This document shows, piece after piece, positions 44,180 to 54,890 of a stretch of 64,000 nt of DNA. The notes below the pieces were generated by a model. The model saw only the letters and a program-made list of their open reading frames with translations. It was not told the origin of the DNA and did no database searches. Position 1 is the first letter of the stretch, and every line of letters starts with the position of its first letter. Location of the stretch: the NCBI GenBank assembly GCA_029706075.1, contig JAINUG010000014.1:8518730-8582729 (forward strand), read 5' to 3'. The position numbers and the translations under genes are program-made. This DNA comes from Aldrovandia affinis (lineage: Eukaryota; Chordata; Actinopteri; Notacanthiformes; Halosauridae).

Positions 44180-44245
44180 CCTTGTCTCTCTCTCTCTCAC
44201 TCACTCTCACTCTCACACACTATCTCTCTCCCTCGCTCTTTCTCC
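44180..44245. repeat. (CT)n / CACTCTCA microsatellite
   Basis: TGTCTCTCTCTCTCACTC to CTATCTCTCTCCCTCGCTC. Confidence 0.95.
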
Positions 44246-45276
44246 CCAAGACACCTGGGACCAGCTTGAGAAAAGGCGGAGGTGTTTTAACACTCCAGTG
44301 ATGTTTTTCCCCCTCACACCTCCAGTCTGCTTTCGCTTAACGATGACCCTCCCACCTCTGCACCGTGAACGTGTCCGCTCGCACTGCCCTGCTAGCGCCG
44401 GGCCATTCATCACCGCTCCACTATATAAACACGACGGGCATTAGCGAGGCGTCTCCCGTCGAGAGTCCGCACGAAGCGAGAAGCGCCCTCGCTCACCGGG
44501 AGCTGTGCAGGTTTTAAGGACGTTACCAATGTGCAGGCCTGAGCTGAAACAGGCAGACCAACCAACCGTTTTGAAAATCTACTCACTCACATACTTCAAA
44601 GGCATTCATTTCAGGAGTGCTGCATAAAGAATTTATAAAAATTGACTGGATTTTATGAGCCGTTTCTCTGTGCCGTGGAAATGCACTTCTGCAATTAACG
44701 TACTGCATGCTTATTGATTCACTTATGTATTCAAATGAGTGGTGGGTTTTTTGAGCGTTTGAGGTATAAAAGCTGCCTGTTGTTTCCAGTAACGTGCAGT
44801 GCTCTGCTCTCTCTGATATACACAAGGGCACGCAAAGCACTCTTCAGATGTGATGAGGCATAGGCCTACTTTCTTATCGCTTATAGAAAGCATTCACTAA
44901 ATTATTTTCAAGTGATGAATGAACATAATTTTTTAAAAAGCATAGGCACCAGCTCAAAAAGGGTTTCAATTTTATTGTGTGATTAAGTAAGAGATTCTAA
45001 ACATTCACTTCATTGCGTTGTGACTTTAATTAAGGGGATCTCCTTAACGGAGAGGGTTGCCTGTGTAGAGAAGGTGTGAGCCGTGAGCTTGGCTGTTATG
45101 AGCTGTGACCTCACGATATCAAGTCCTGAATGACAGGGAGGGTGTGTGACGAGGGCCAGGCCAGAGGCGATGAGCTCATAAAGCCATCCGGGACGGATCC
45201 AAACCCGCCAGCCTTGACATGTCCCACCATGGGCAGGCTGGCTGCGCCGGTCTGAGCACAGCGCTTTTCATTTACA

Positions 45277-45278
<2 letters not shown>
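44246..45278. other. Unique stretch with a CpG-rich, TATA-containing block
   Basis: 44330-44515 is rich in CpG compared with its surroundings and holds CTATATAAACACG at 44420-44432, with GC-rich sequence on both sides (GCTAGCGCCGGGCC, CGAGGCGTCTCCCGTCGAG). This could be a promoter, but no downstream coding exon was found. The rest shows nothing. Confidence 0.3.

Positions 45279-45305
<27 letters not shown>
45279..45305. repeat. (CT)n microsatellite
   Basis: About 13 CT units. Confidence 0.97.
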
Positions 45306-45307
<2 letters not shown>

Positions 45308-45956
45308 CATTAGTTCTGTCTCTCCTACACAGAGTGTTGATTACATTCCGTGTGGAATACTAGCACTCATTTAGCATGGTGGTATTCAACTTCAATGCTA
45401 AGTACTGAAAGGCGAAGGGCAATAGGATGGTCTAAACATTGAAAATGTTTCAAAAGATTCAAAGGCCTGTTTTGATTTTCTCACTTGGGTTTGGTGGATG
45501 AAAATGCAGTTTGGAAAATATCTGATTATGATATTGAGATGAGGATATCTGGTGGTTGAGGTTTGTTTGGACCACCTCTATGTTGCTCAGTTAAAGTAAC
45601 ATCGCTCTGTGTACATTGAGTAAATTAGTACAGTTGGCTCACTTTAGTTTCCCTGTTTTAAAACTTTAAAACCCAGTTCCCCCAGAGTCACAAGAACATA
45701 TTGTCATGGGATTTTTGCCTGTAAAGTAGGACCCAAAGAAGACTTAGAAAACCATTGCTGGTTTGTATCTGTACATTCTGCATCGACCAGGACTCCAGTA
45801 ATGTGAGAAGCCCTTTGAATTTGTTTCCTCAAGTTTCCACCTCTCCCCTTTGGGACTGCTCTGCTTGCTGTTTCGTGTCTCTTATTGGAAACAGATGGAA
45901 GGAGATTATGGCCGGGTGTCATCACTCACTCCACGCCTCCTCTCTCCTCTCCTCTT
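45306..45956. other. Unique non-coding stretch
   Basis: Nothing recognised. Confidence 0.4.
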
Positions 45957-46050
45957 GCCCTGAATCTCTCACTCCTCTCCTCCTCCTACCGCCCTGAATC
46001 TCTCACCCTGCGCCTCCTCTCCTCCTCCTCCTGCTGCCCTGAGCCTCTGG
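45957..46050. repeat. Short CT-rich minisatellite, about 2.5 units
   Basis: TGCCCTGAATCTCTCACTC, CCGCCCTGAATCTCTCACCC and CTGCCCTGAGCCTCTGG are joined by CTCCTCTCCTCCTCCT tracts. Confidence 0.75.
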
Positions 46051-46267
46051 CTCCCAGCCCCCTGCCCCTTTCTATACAAAAAACTAAAAGAAAAATGACA
46101 AAAATCAAGGCAGTGTCTCGCTTGGGACTGGAAAAAGAGGTTCTTGTGTTGCCAGCTGGGAATAAACATGTATGTGCTAGGAGTCTTTGATGAGAAGCCC
46201 AGCTGTGAAAGACTACAGGACTAGGGAGTCACAACATCGGATCTCCCTCTATCAGGGTAATCATTGT

Positions 46268-46271
46268 ACTA

Positions 46272-46302
<31 letters not shown>

Positions 46303-46312
46303 TATTATTACA
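46268..46312. repeat. (ATT)n microsatellite
   Basis: About 14 ATT units with one CT interruption. Confidence 0.97.
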
Positions 46313-46915
46313 ATACTAGTGTTAGCATTAATGAAGATGCTGGTATTAGCACAATAACATCATCAACTTCTCAGTATAACAAACACAAAACAAGTGCAAC
46401 AATTCATGTTTTTCTCAAGCTTTTTTTGTAAATGAGCCCAGAAAACAATAGCTAATGTTTTTCTCAATTCATATCTGTTCTCAATGCTGCAGTTCAATGT
46501 GGTGATTGTGGAAAGCAGCACAGTATATCTTAAGTTTCACAACTATTTGAGTTTCTTTTTATGGGGGGGGCTGGGGGAGTTACCATTATTATTATTAATC
46601 GCAAAAAAATATATTTTAAAATGGCCTCCGTGCCAGGGGCACCGCGGTTTGTGCCGGGCCTACAAATCATCACTGACACCCCTGCCCAGAGGCGGCCCTC
46701 TCCTCCTCCTCTGATGTGTCTTTTCATTCTCCTCTACCCAGCAGTCCTCGTGGAGCCAGGAGCGAGCCGCTGCCAAGCCGCTGCCATATGGGACACGACG
46801 GGAGGCACCAGCGTCTGACCCCGCGCACCTCCCGTCCCACTAGGCCCCTCGGGCCCTGGGCCGGCCTTGTAAATTGTGACAAATTATGTGACGCGAAAAG
46901 CCGCCATCCACCGGG
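46313..46915. other. Unique non-coding stretch
   Basis: Nothing recognised. G run at 46563-46570. Confidence 0.4.
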
Positions 46916-47575
46916 GGGGGTGATTCAGGGAGGGAGGGAGTGGGAGTGAGGGGGAGAGTGGGGGTGAGTGGGAGACTGACAGTCAGAGTGGGGCCTGTGA
47001 GGGAGAGAGAGTGAGTGAGAGTGAGAGAGAGTGAGAGTGAGAGTGGGAAAGTGAGAGTAAGAGAGAGAGAGTGAGTGGGAGAGTGAGAGTTAGAGAGTAG
47101 GAGAGTGAGCGTGAGAGGGAGTGGGAGTGAGTGAGAAAGAGAGAGTGAGTGGGAGAGTGAGAGAGAGAGGGAGATAGAGTGGAAGAGTGAAAGTGAGTGG
47201 AAGAGAGAGGTAGTGTGAGAGGGAGAGTACGAGAGAGTGAGTGTGAGTGTGTGTGAGTGGGAGAGTGGGGGAGAATGAGAGAGAGTGAGAGTGGGAGAGG
47301 GAGAGTGAGAGTGAGTGAGAGAGAGTGCAAGAGTGAGTGGGAGTGTGAGAGGGAGAGTAAGAGAGAGTGAGTTTGAGTGTGTGTGAGAGTGAGTGTGCCT
47401 GTGTGTGAGTGTGAGAGTGGGGGAGAATGAGAGAGAGAGTGAGAGTGGGAGTGAGAGTGAGTGGGAGAGGGAGAGTGAGTAAGAAAGAGTGGGGAGGAGA
47501 GAAGAGTGAGAGAGAGAGTGGGAGAGTGAGAGAGAGTGCAAGAGTGAGTGGGAGTGGGCGCGGGGCCTGTGAGGG
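46916..47575. repeat. Purine-rich GAGAGT/GTGAGA satellite, about 660 bp
   Basis: Degenerate GAGAGTGAGAGTGGGAGAGT repeats. The plus strand is almost entirely G, A and scattered T, with very little C. Within it a longer block (GAGTGTGTGTGAG, GGGGAGAATGAGAGAGAGTG) appears twice, at about 47230-47300 and 47370-47450, so part of the array arose by larger duplications. The Ser/Leu/Pro/His-rich open frames on the minus strand (up to 313 codons) are products of this repeat. Confidence 0.95.
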
Positions 47576-48050
47576 AGTGAGAGGACTGGGCCGGCGCATT
47601 TAACCCGTCTGAGCTTCCCAAGTGACCCAGACCCTGTAAGGAGCCTGGTGCCCCAGACCATCCCCCAGCCCAGCCTCCGCTGAGCGTCTGGCACAGACTG
47701 TGCCAGGTCTCCGACAGGAAGTGATGAACCAGCAATCCACAGACAAACCCCCAAACGGGTGGTGTCGGGGCTGAATCTCACGGCTTACCGTCGCCCAACG
47801 GGTGGTGTCAGGGATGAAACTCACAGCTTATTGCCAATGACAGGTTTCACACTCAGGCTGTGACAAAACTCGCAGCTCGTAAATAGCAGCCGCCCGTTTT
47901 CATTTTTTTATCTCGCTGGGCCTGTGTCAAATTACGGTCCGCTCCTTTGAAGTGGGCAGGCGAACCGACGTGAGCCAAAAAGCATGGGTCACTGGCTGCA
48001 GCCCCCTCACCTCCTATTATAGCCACACCATACATCATACAACACTCAAA
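47576..48050. other. Unique stretch with a 43-bp tandem pair
   Basis: ACGGGTGGTGTCGGGGCTGA starting at 47755 is repeated, diverged, at 47798 (ACGGGTGGTGTCAGGGATGA). Nothing else recognised. Confidence 0.5.
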
Positions 48051-48062
48051 GAAGAAGAGCTT

Positions 48063-48388
48063 GAGGGGCCTCCGATAGCGCAGCAGTCTAATGCACCTGT
48101 ATTGACTGTGTCCTTTATGAGTGTGAGCTGCCTATCACGGTCGCAGTTCAAAACCCAACTGTACCAGACCGGCCCTGGTGGGGAGTCCAGATCGGGGGCA
48201 GCATGTGGCTGTCTGCCCCAGGGGGAGGGGGGAGGGTGAGCCAGCTCAGATCTGCTGTGAAGCATGTAAGGGTGACTCCAGAACGTGGGTGGGCATCTCG
48301 AGACCAGCGGTGAGGGTATAATTGGCCACTAAATTGAGAGAAAAACGGGAAAGAAATCTGAAACAATTTTTTTTTTTACACATTTTTA
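48063..48388 (+). repeat. Core-sharing SINE, head type A
   Basis: GGGGCCTCCGATAGCGCAGC (A box), CGCAGTTCAAAACCCAAC (degenerate B box), CAGATCGGGGGCAGCATGTG and CTGCCCCAGGGGGAGGGGGG (core), GAGGGTATAATTGGCCACTA, GAAATCTGAAACAA and a T run. A flanking duplication AAGAA(A)GAGCTT is visible (48052-48062 and 48389-48401, one base different). Confidence 0.88.
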
Positions 48389-48401
48389 AAAGAAAGAGCT
48401 T

Positions 48402-48741
48402 CTCCCAGTGTTCTCGACTGACATACATGGGAGAGTGTAGATTGGTGGATGCGCTTCATATAGTATTTGACTGTCTGTCCCACGGTCTGTCCCCACCACT
48501 GTTTTCCAATAAGCAGGTATATGACTCATCCGCACATTCAACAAATGCTTAACAGATCACCATGTTGCCAGACATTCATGAAAACAGGTCAGATGTCTCC
48601 TAATCCTATCAGATGGTTGTGAAAAAGCTACTCTTCACCACAGAAGCAGGATTTGAATTGCATCTTGCAAAGGTCATCGCATCTTTTTCCTTTTTGTGAA
48701 TTAATTTGGGTGTCCTGGATTATTTGGCCTAAATACCGTAG
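48402..48741. other. Short unique stretch
   Basis: Nothing recognised. Confidence 0.35.
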
Positions 48742-49113
48742 CTTTCCCGGCGTAGCGGTAAGAGTATCCATCCGGGACAGATGCTGCCCACTGCGACCGG
48801 GGTTCGATTTCACTGGCGTGCAAGTTCGGCTCTGGCCCGGAGTCCCATTCGGGGGCAGCCAATTGGCTGTCTGCCCCAGGGAGCGGGGAGAGAAGCCAAT
48901 ATGAGTTTGCTGCGTGTAGGAGTGGCTCTGTGTACTGGAGTTACAGTTGATGGCTTGGCTTGGCTTGGAGGAGGCGGTATATCGCCTTTGTCACTGCCGG
49001 TCTCAGAACTATGGCAGTGAGCTCACAATACAAGGGGGGGATAGTTGACATGAAAAGAGAGGGTGTAATTGGCTACTAAATTGGGAGAGAAAATGGGGAA
49101 AAATCTGAAACAA
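48742..49113 (+). repeat. Core-sharing SINE, head type B
   Basis: TTTCCCGGCGTAGCGGTAAG (A box), GCTGCCCACTGCGACC, GGGGTTCGATTTCAC (B box), GGGGGCAGCCAATTGGCTGT and CTGCCCCAGGGAGCGGGG (core), TAGGAGTGGCTCTGTG, GAGGGTGTAATTGGCTACTA and GAAAAATCTGAAACAATA. No clear target duplication. Confidence 0.88.
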
Positions 49114-49590
49114 TATATGTATCTTAGATTCCTGAGGCAAAGCCGCCAGGCCAACTGCTCACGTAAGGGCAGGAAATGGCTGCTTACTTGGGCCGAGACC
49201 ATCTCTATCACCAGTTATCTTGGTTTCAATTTTGACTTCTAAGAACGCTCTTTACCTTCTTATCTCCCGTGCTTCACTGTAGTTCTGTTCTCTCGTGTAT
49301 GGTGTTTTGATCTCGAGTGCTTTCTGAGAATGGCCCAAGAGCTCCACAAGCCTCTCCAGCTGCTATCTGCTTTGACTCGGTCCAAGAGGAGCAGACACTA
49401 AAGCAGAGAGGCCTATAATTCTCCAGAGGACTTGTTGACAAAGCCTGCTTTTGCGGCCCACTTTCCCCCAATGTCCTTTAATAAAATGACCCGCTTTATC
49501 ATAGAGTGTATTTGTTGTTTCCTACGGGACACAAGTTGAAGGCCAGACTGGGAGGGAGCCAGCAAGGACCAGCCTGCACTCATATATGAC
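49114..49590. other. Unique non-coding stretch
   Basis: Nothing recognised. Confidence 0.4.
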
Positions 49591-50343
49591 TGTTCACATG
49601 CATGGCTGTTCACATGTATGCAAATTTATGATTGTAAGCATTTTTTACATATACATTTTAGGCATTTAGCAGACGCTCTTATCCGGAGCAACTTAGACAA
49701 CAACAAGATGTGCATTAATACATCTTGTAATACAATCAATCATGGTCCACCCAAGAGATCAGTGTAGTAATACAGTAATATACATTGTTGGCAGCTGCAC
49801 ACCGTACCTGTACCACAGGGTATGAAAAGGTTAGTAGATTTTTTGTTTTATTTTTTTAGACAGTCTTAAACATAGATACATATTAGACAATGCAGTATTA
49901 AACATATAAGCAGTGGTGATGACAATTAGTTAGATTTACAGATTTCAGTGGTAGTGGAGTCTGAAGAGGTGGGTTTTGAATCTCTTGCGGAAGATGGCCA
50001 GTGATTCTGTGGTCCTGACCGAGTGCGGAACATCGTTCCACCACCAAGGGCTCAGGACAGAGAAGAGGCAAGACTGCGAGGAGCGGCTGCTGGGCAGCCG
50101 GAGGGATTGGGACAGTCAGTTTGCCAGAGGTGGCAGAGCAGAGGGGTCTGGCTGGGGTGTAGGGTGTGATGAGTGTCTGGAGGTAGGAGGGAGCACTTCC
50201 TCTAGCGGCTCGGTAAGCCAGCACGAATGATAATAGGGAGCCAGTGCAGGGAGGTGAGGAGAGGGGTGACATGCGTGAACTTGGGTTGGTTGAACACTGG
50301 ACGTGCGGAACAGTGTTCACATGCATGACTGTTCATATGTATG
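49591..50343. repeat. 30-bp direct repeats flanking an L2 LINE
   Basis: TGTTCACATGCATGGCTG followed by TTCACATGTATG (49591-49620) recurs with two differences at 50314-50343. The L2 fragment lies between. The LINE's 3' tail starts about 25-40 bp inside the left copy, so whether this is a true long target duplication is uncertain. Confidence 0.6.
49655..50313 (-). mobile_element. L2-clade LINE, 5'-truncated, minus strand
   Basis: Minus strand encodes the ORF2 C-terminus: VLAYRAARGSAPSYLQTLIT, PYTPARPLCSATSGK, and, in shifted frames, segments corresponding to the usual 'LATFRKRLKTHLF' end (seen in DNA as TTCCGCAAGAGATTC and AAAACCCACCTCTTC). The 3' end at the left is the reverse of CGGATAAGAGCGTCTGCTAA. 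Several frameshifts separate these blocks, so it is dead. A second copy is at 59564-59890. This tail is the same as that of SINE types D and E. Confidence 0.85.
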
Positions 50344-51492
50344 ACTGTACATATGTCTGACAGACAGATTGACAATTCACCTCAGCAGGTATATGCCCCA
50401 TAACTTTTGTACACGGTACAAAGTCCTTTTTTCTGCATTTGACAAAAGGTCAACAAAGTGGGTCCAGTGGGCTTGTTTCGTATTCATCAATGTTGCTGTT
50501 CCAGATCACTCCGTGTGGTTAACACTGCAGGGCATGGCAGTGCGGCTTTCATTTGCTGTTTCTATAATTTTTTCATGCTTTTGATAAAAACATAAAATGG
50601 GATTTATAATTAAATAAAAAATTGCACCTACAATGTGCTCCTTTCACTTAAATACAACTGTTTCCATTTAGTTAAACACATAATTTATATAAACAGAGGT
50701 GTTCAATGGCTATTACACAATGCAGAAAGGGGATGTTTATCAAATTATTCAATCTTTAGAGGCCAGGTGACTCAATGAGGGAATCTTTTTCACAAGATTT
50801 AAATTTTAGCCAGAAATTATGTGAAAGGAAACTGCACTACACTGCTAATCTTATAGACCTTATAAATGCAATAGTAACTTCTAATAATTTATTCCTAAGG
50901 GCTGTATGAGAAAAAACTAAGTGAGACCCAAGTCGTGTTGCGCCTCTCAATACTACCCCCACCCCGTCGCCACTCCCACATCGGAACTATTCAGCATTTG
51001 AATTTGACATCTGGTCCCACGCGATTAACCTTGATGAAATCGGGAACACTATCTTTTCAAAGTGTTTTTTTTGGCCTGGTCCTCAATGTTACTTTTCAGC
51101 AGCTGAAATCAGGGTAATGACTCTGAAAGGAAAAAGAATGTTCTTTCAATAGATAATTAGGGAGATTGGTTTACCAGCGCTACTCGAGGCCCATTCAGGG
51201 ATTGAGCTCGGGCCGCAGTCTAAAGACCTGAAGGGCTCCCCAGAGAGACGTTCTCCCCCCCTGCTTCATTTCTCAAAGCAGGTGCCGGGCAGGTAGTCGA
51301 TGTGGGCGCTCGGGCTGGACAGAGGAGGCCATGCCGAAAGGTCAACATCAGAGGGCGAAGGTCAGTGTTGCGAGGTCGTCAGGTCAACGGCCGCCACGGT
51401 GACAGATGACCTGAAATGCATCTTGTACTTGCTTTGTCTAAATTACTCCTTTGTCTCAGGAAATTAAGTCATTCCTTCATTGACAGTGGATT
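50344..51492. other. Unique non-coding stretch
   Basis: No feature recognised. 50560-50760 is AT-rich. Confidence 0.4.
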
Positions 51493-51629
51493 CGCACACA
51501 CACACACACTCTCACACACACACACACACTCACTAACACGCACTCACTAACACACACACACATTCACTAACAGGCACACGCACACACACACACACACACT
51601 CACACACACACACACACACACACTCATTG

Positions 51630-51688
<59 letters not shown>

Positions 51689-51811
51689 TAACACACTCAC
51701 TAACATGCACACACACTAATACTAACACATACACATACACATACACACACATACACATACACACTAACACAGACTCACTAACACACACACACTCACTAAC
51801 AGGCACGTACG

Positions 51812-51846
<35 letters not shown>

Positions 51847-51930
51847 TCACTCACTCACACACACTCACTAACACACACAAACACACACCCATCCATCGCG
51901 AGCATGCATGCATACACACACACACACACT
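51493..51930. repeat. (CA)n / CACTCACTAACA microsatellite, about 440 bp
   Basis: (CA)n blocks alternate with a CACTCACTAACACA higher-order motif. Open frames inside are artefacts. Confidence 0.98.
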
Positions 51931-52408
51931 CAAAATCTTCTCTTATAACAGAGTCCCTCAATATTTTCATAACATCTTCCATTCTGGGCCACAGTTACAA
52001 TTCATTTGAAATGAAGAGCCTCATAACCACTTTCATAATGAAAACCTCCAACAAAGTTCATTCTCCCCGCCCCCACTCACCTTTACAAACTTCACCAAAC
52101 ACTCAGGTCGCCAGCACTACTTTCATTTCCACCATACGTTTTCATCACCGTGAACGAGACTGGGTTTTTTTGGGGTTCCGGCACAGAGCTGAGCCCCCTG
52201 TGGTATTTTCAGGATCAAGCTAAGCTCACAGATCCAGTGGGGCCTGGGGGTCAGAGGCCACATCTCCCCAATCTCCCCGAGAGCCATTGATTCGACCCTG
52301 GGTGGAGGCGGCAGGCCTGACCGAGCCCCTCGGAACAAGTGTGCGGACCAAACCTAGCACGTAGGATGGGAGAGTGATACTCAATCAAGAGGCAATACTG
52401 GAAAAATA
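51931..52408. other. Unique non-coding stretch
   Basis: Nothing recognised. Confidence 0.4.
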
Positions 52409-52770
52409 GGGTGGCAGGTAGCATAGCGGTCTAACGCACCGTATTCTGACTGGTCGGATACGAGTGTGGCTGCCTATCAGGGACGCGGTTCGTCAGCCCC
52501 GATCGGGGGCGGCATTTAGCTGTCCGCCCCAGGGGGAGGAGGGAGGGTGAGCCGGCACGAGTTTGTCAAGGAGCAGGAAGGGCGTCCGTGGTCGGGTTTC
52601 ATCTCGGAGGAGGTGGATCTACCGCCCCAGAAAAACTGGCTTGTTACCCAGAGGACGGGCGGCAGACTCGTGGGGGAGGGTGAATTGAGATAAATAGAGG
52701 GTATAATTGGCAACCAAATCTGGGAGAAAAAACTGAAAAACTTTAAACCATAAATAAATAAATAAAAAAT
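52409..52770 (+). repeat. Core-sharing SINE, head type A, B box deleted
   Basis: GGGTGGCAGGTAGCATAGCGG (A box). The B box is interrupted: GACGCGGTTCG passes straight into TCAGCCCCGATCGGGGGCGG. Then the core CCGCCCCAGGGGGAGGAGGG, AGAGGGTATAATTGGCAACC, and an AAATAAATAAATAAAAAA end. A possible short duplication AATACTGG flanks it. The copy could not be transcribed from its own promoter. Confidence 0.88.
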
Positions 52771-53050
52771 ACTGGCCAAATGTCCAGGCCCTGCCTAGCC
52801 ACAGTACACAACAGGGTTGGGGAGGGGGGCATCATATCACTTAGGTAAGTAGGATAAACAGGACAGGATAAATTCCACACCCAGAATACCGTCCCTCCCC
52901 GGGGATACACAGAGATGTGGGGAACTGCAGGTCCTGAAACACCCTGTATATGACACCATACCCCCCCCCTACCTAGGCCATCCACCTCTGCCTGCTGCCA
53001 GGCATTTTCAAACAGACATTCAGAGAGCAGGTTAATGAACCCCCCAGAAT
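52771..53050. other. Short unique stretch
   Basis: Nothing recognised. Confidence 0.35.
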
Positions 53051-53195
53051 GTGAGTGTGATCAGAATGTGAGTGTGAGTGTGAGTGTGAGTGTGTGTGTG
53101 AGTGTGTGGGTGTGTGAGTGTGCGTGAGAGTGTGAGTGTGTGTGTGTGCGCATGTGTTAGTGTGTGTGTGTGCGTGTGCATGAGAGGGAAGCAGG
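53051..53195. repeat. (GAGTGT)n/(GT)n microsatellite
   Basis: GTGAGTGTGAGTGTGAGTG passing into GTGTGTGTGCG repeats. Confidence 0.97.
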
Positions 53196-54057
53196 GAAAT
53201 TCCAGTCCGTCCACACAAAAATAAGGGGACATGCTTGATTGTTTTGGGTGGGGGGGTTTTAAGAAGAAAGAACCCTCAAATTTGGTCGCTCAAATCGCAA
53301 TGTTGTGGCCTTGCTTTGTTCGCTAATTAGCATTAACCCTCTCTCCATCGCCAGGCCGGTCGGAGTGGTAATTGAAGTTCGTACCGATTTCAGATTACAT
53401 TAAATAATTGAGTTCATTGGCATTCTTGCTTTTATTTCTCTCCGCTGCTGAAGAACTACCATTTATTTGCCCTTTATGTTTTGGCCCATCATATCTCTAA
53501 CCGGACTGCGATGCAATGGAAGTACAGAGACGCATCAGATGTTATGTGCCATTATGTCTACCGTTTATACAACTAATGTTTTGGCTCAATATAGTGTACA
53601 AGCCCCTAGCTTTAAAGGGACGTTCACCCTGCCTCCAACTTCACAATCCCCGCTGTTTTAATTACATTAATAAAACATTTAAAATTAAGGAATATCAAAC
53701 TGGATTAATTTGGCGTTTTAGGGATAAAACAATTAACTAATGTAGTTGTTTCCCCACTTTTGTCTTTAATGTTTGTGGCCTATGATATGTAGGAAATTAT
53801 TTTATGTCAAAATTAATATGAGGGAAATGAACATTGGCAGTTCAAAATATGATTTTCAGAGTAAAGCACCATTTCAACTGCTGACAAAAGAACATATTAT
53901 TAAACATGTTATAGGCTAGAGTATTCCACACAAGTCATTGCATTAATATTTCAGATATTGGGCAGAAATATATCTATATTCTGATGTGCTTAATGATGAT
54001 TAAGGAGTTCTGCCTTTTAGCAATGTCATGCATGCATGGATTGTAGTTTGTGACTGG
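53196..54057. other. Unique stretch, possible conserved regulatory DNA
   Basis: 53315-53470 carries closely spaced homeodomain-like words (CGCTAATTAGCATTAACC, GTGGTAATTGAAG, GATTACATTAAATAATTGAG) in otherwise balanced sequence. No gene is seen. The rest is AT-rich. Confidence 0.35.
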
Positions 54058-54397
54058 TTAATTATGGGGGAAATATTAATACTGATATTATTTTTTAATA
54101 TTTTAATTTTTCTATTTGTATTATTATTGTTATTATTATTATTATTGTTTTACATAATATAATAATATATAATATAATAATTCTACTACATAATTCATAT
54201 TACACTTACACGCTTAATAAATATATGTTCATCACACAGGATCCTTATTATTATTATTAGTAGTAGTAGAATAATGCAAATTAAATCATATCTCCAATCT
54301 AACGTTAAATCTAAGAACTTCATCTCCCAGAATGCCATGCAAATGCCCCAAAACAGAGGCGAGGCCTAGGGCCCATGAATGTCAAGATCTGGCCCTG
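54058..54397. mobile_element. hAT-type MITE, second copy, left end lost
   Basis: AATTATGGGGGAAATATTAA, TTCATATTACACTTACACG, TTAATAAATATATGTTCATC, CTCCCAGAATGCCATGC and the right end GTCAAGATCTGGCCCTG match 5527-5843. An expanded TTA/TAATATAA tract lies inside at 54119-54185. The left terminal repeat is missing. Confidence 0.82.
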
Positions 54398-54756
54398 TCT
54401 GTGCAGTGTTTAAGCACCCCATTCCTGTTAGTGGTATCCACCATCTGTAAATGACCCAACGCCAAGCTACACACCACAGGTCTGTCATTCACAAAATATC
54501 CTGCTTGCAGGAGAAAACGAAGCCAATGAAATAATCTGCGTTTAGCAATTCAATCCAAGTGCGTTCGTGTCTTTAAACCATGGTAGATAATATTACATTT
54601 GTAACAAATACAACCAGTGGGGTTTACCTGACCTGGCAATACATACAAACACATTTTTATATAAAGTTTCCAACTGGTTTGACTGGCCGTTATACTTATT
54701 TCTTTTTTAAAAACACATGCCGCAATAATGCCTTACACAGCTCGTTATGGTTCTTT
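54398..54756. other. Short unique stretch
   Basis: Nothing recognised. Confidence 0.35.
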
Positions 54757-54890
54757 GTGGCTCAGTTGGTAGAGCATGGCGTTGGCAACGCTTAGGTTGT
54801 GGGTTGAATCCCCACTGGAGCCACATATACTGAATTTTTTTTAATGCATTCACTACTTTGGATAAAAGCGTCTGCTAAATGGCATGTATT
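54757..54890 (+). repeat. tRNA-derived SINE with L2 tail (type E)
   Basis: Head GTGGCTCAGTTGGTAGAGC (A box TGGCTCAGTTGG), GGGTTGAATCCCC (B box, one change), an acceptor-like GGAGCCAC, and the tail ATAAAAGCGTCTGCTAAATG. The GTAAGTCGC part of the tail is deleted. It matches the copy at 20845 but has no A-box array in front. Confidence 0.85.

Noticed and set aside
46840-47781. 313-codon Ser/Leu/Pro-rich frame on the minus strand
   Set aside because: It spans the GAGAGT satellite and two other minus-strand frames are open at the same place, as expected from the repeat.
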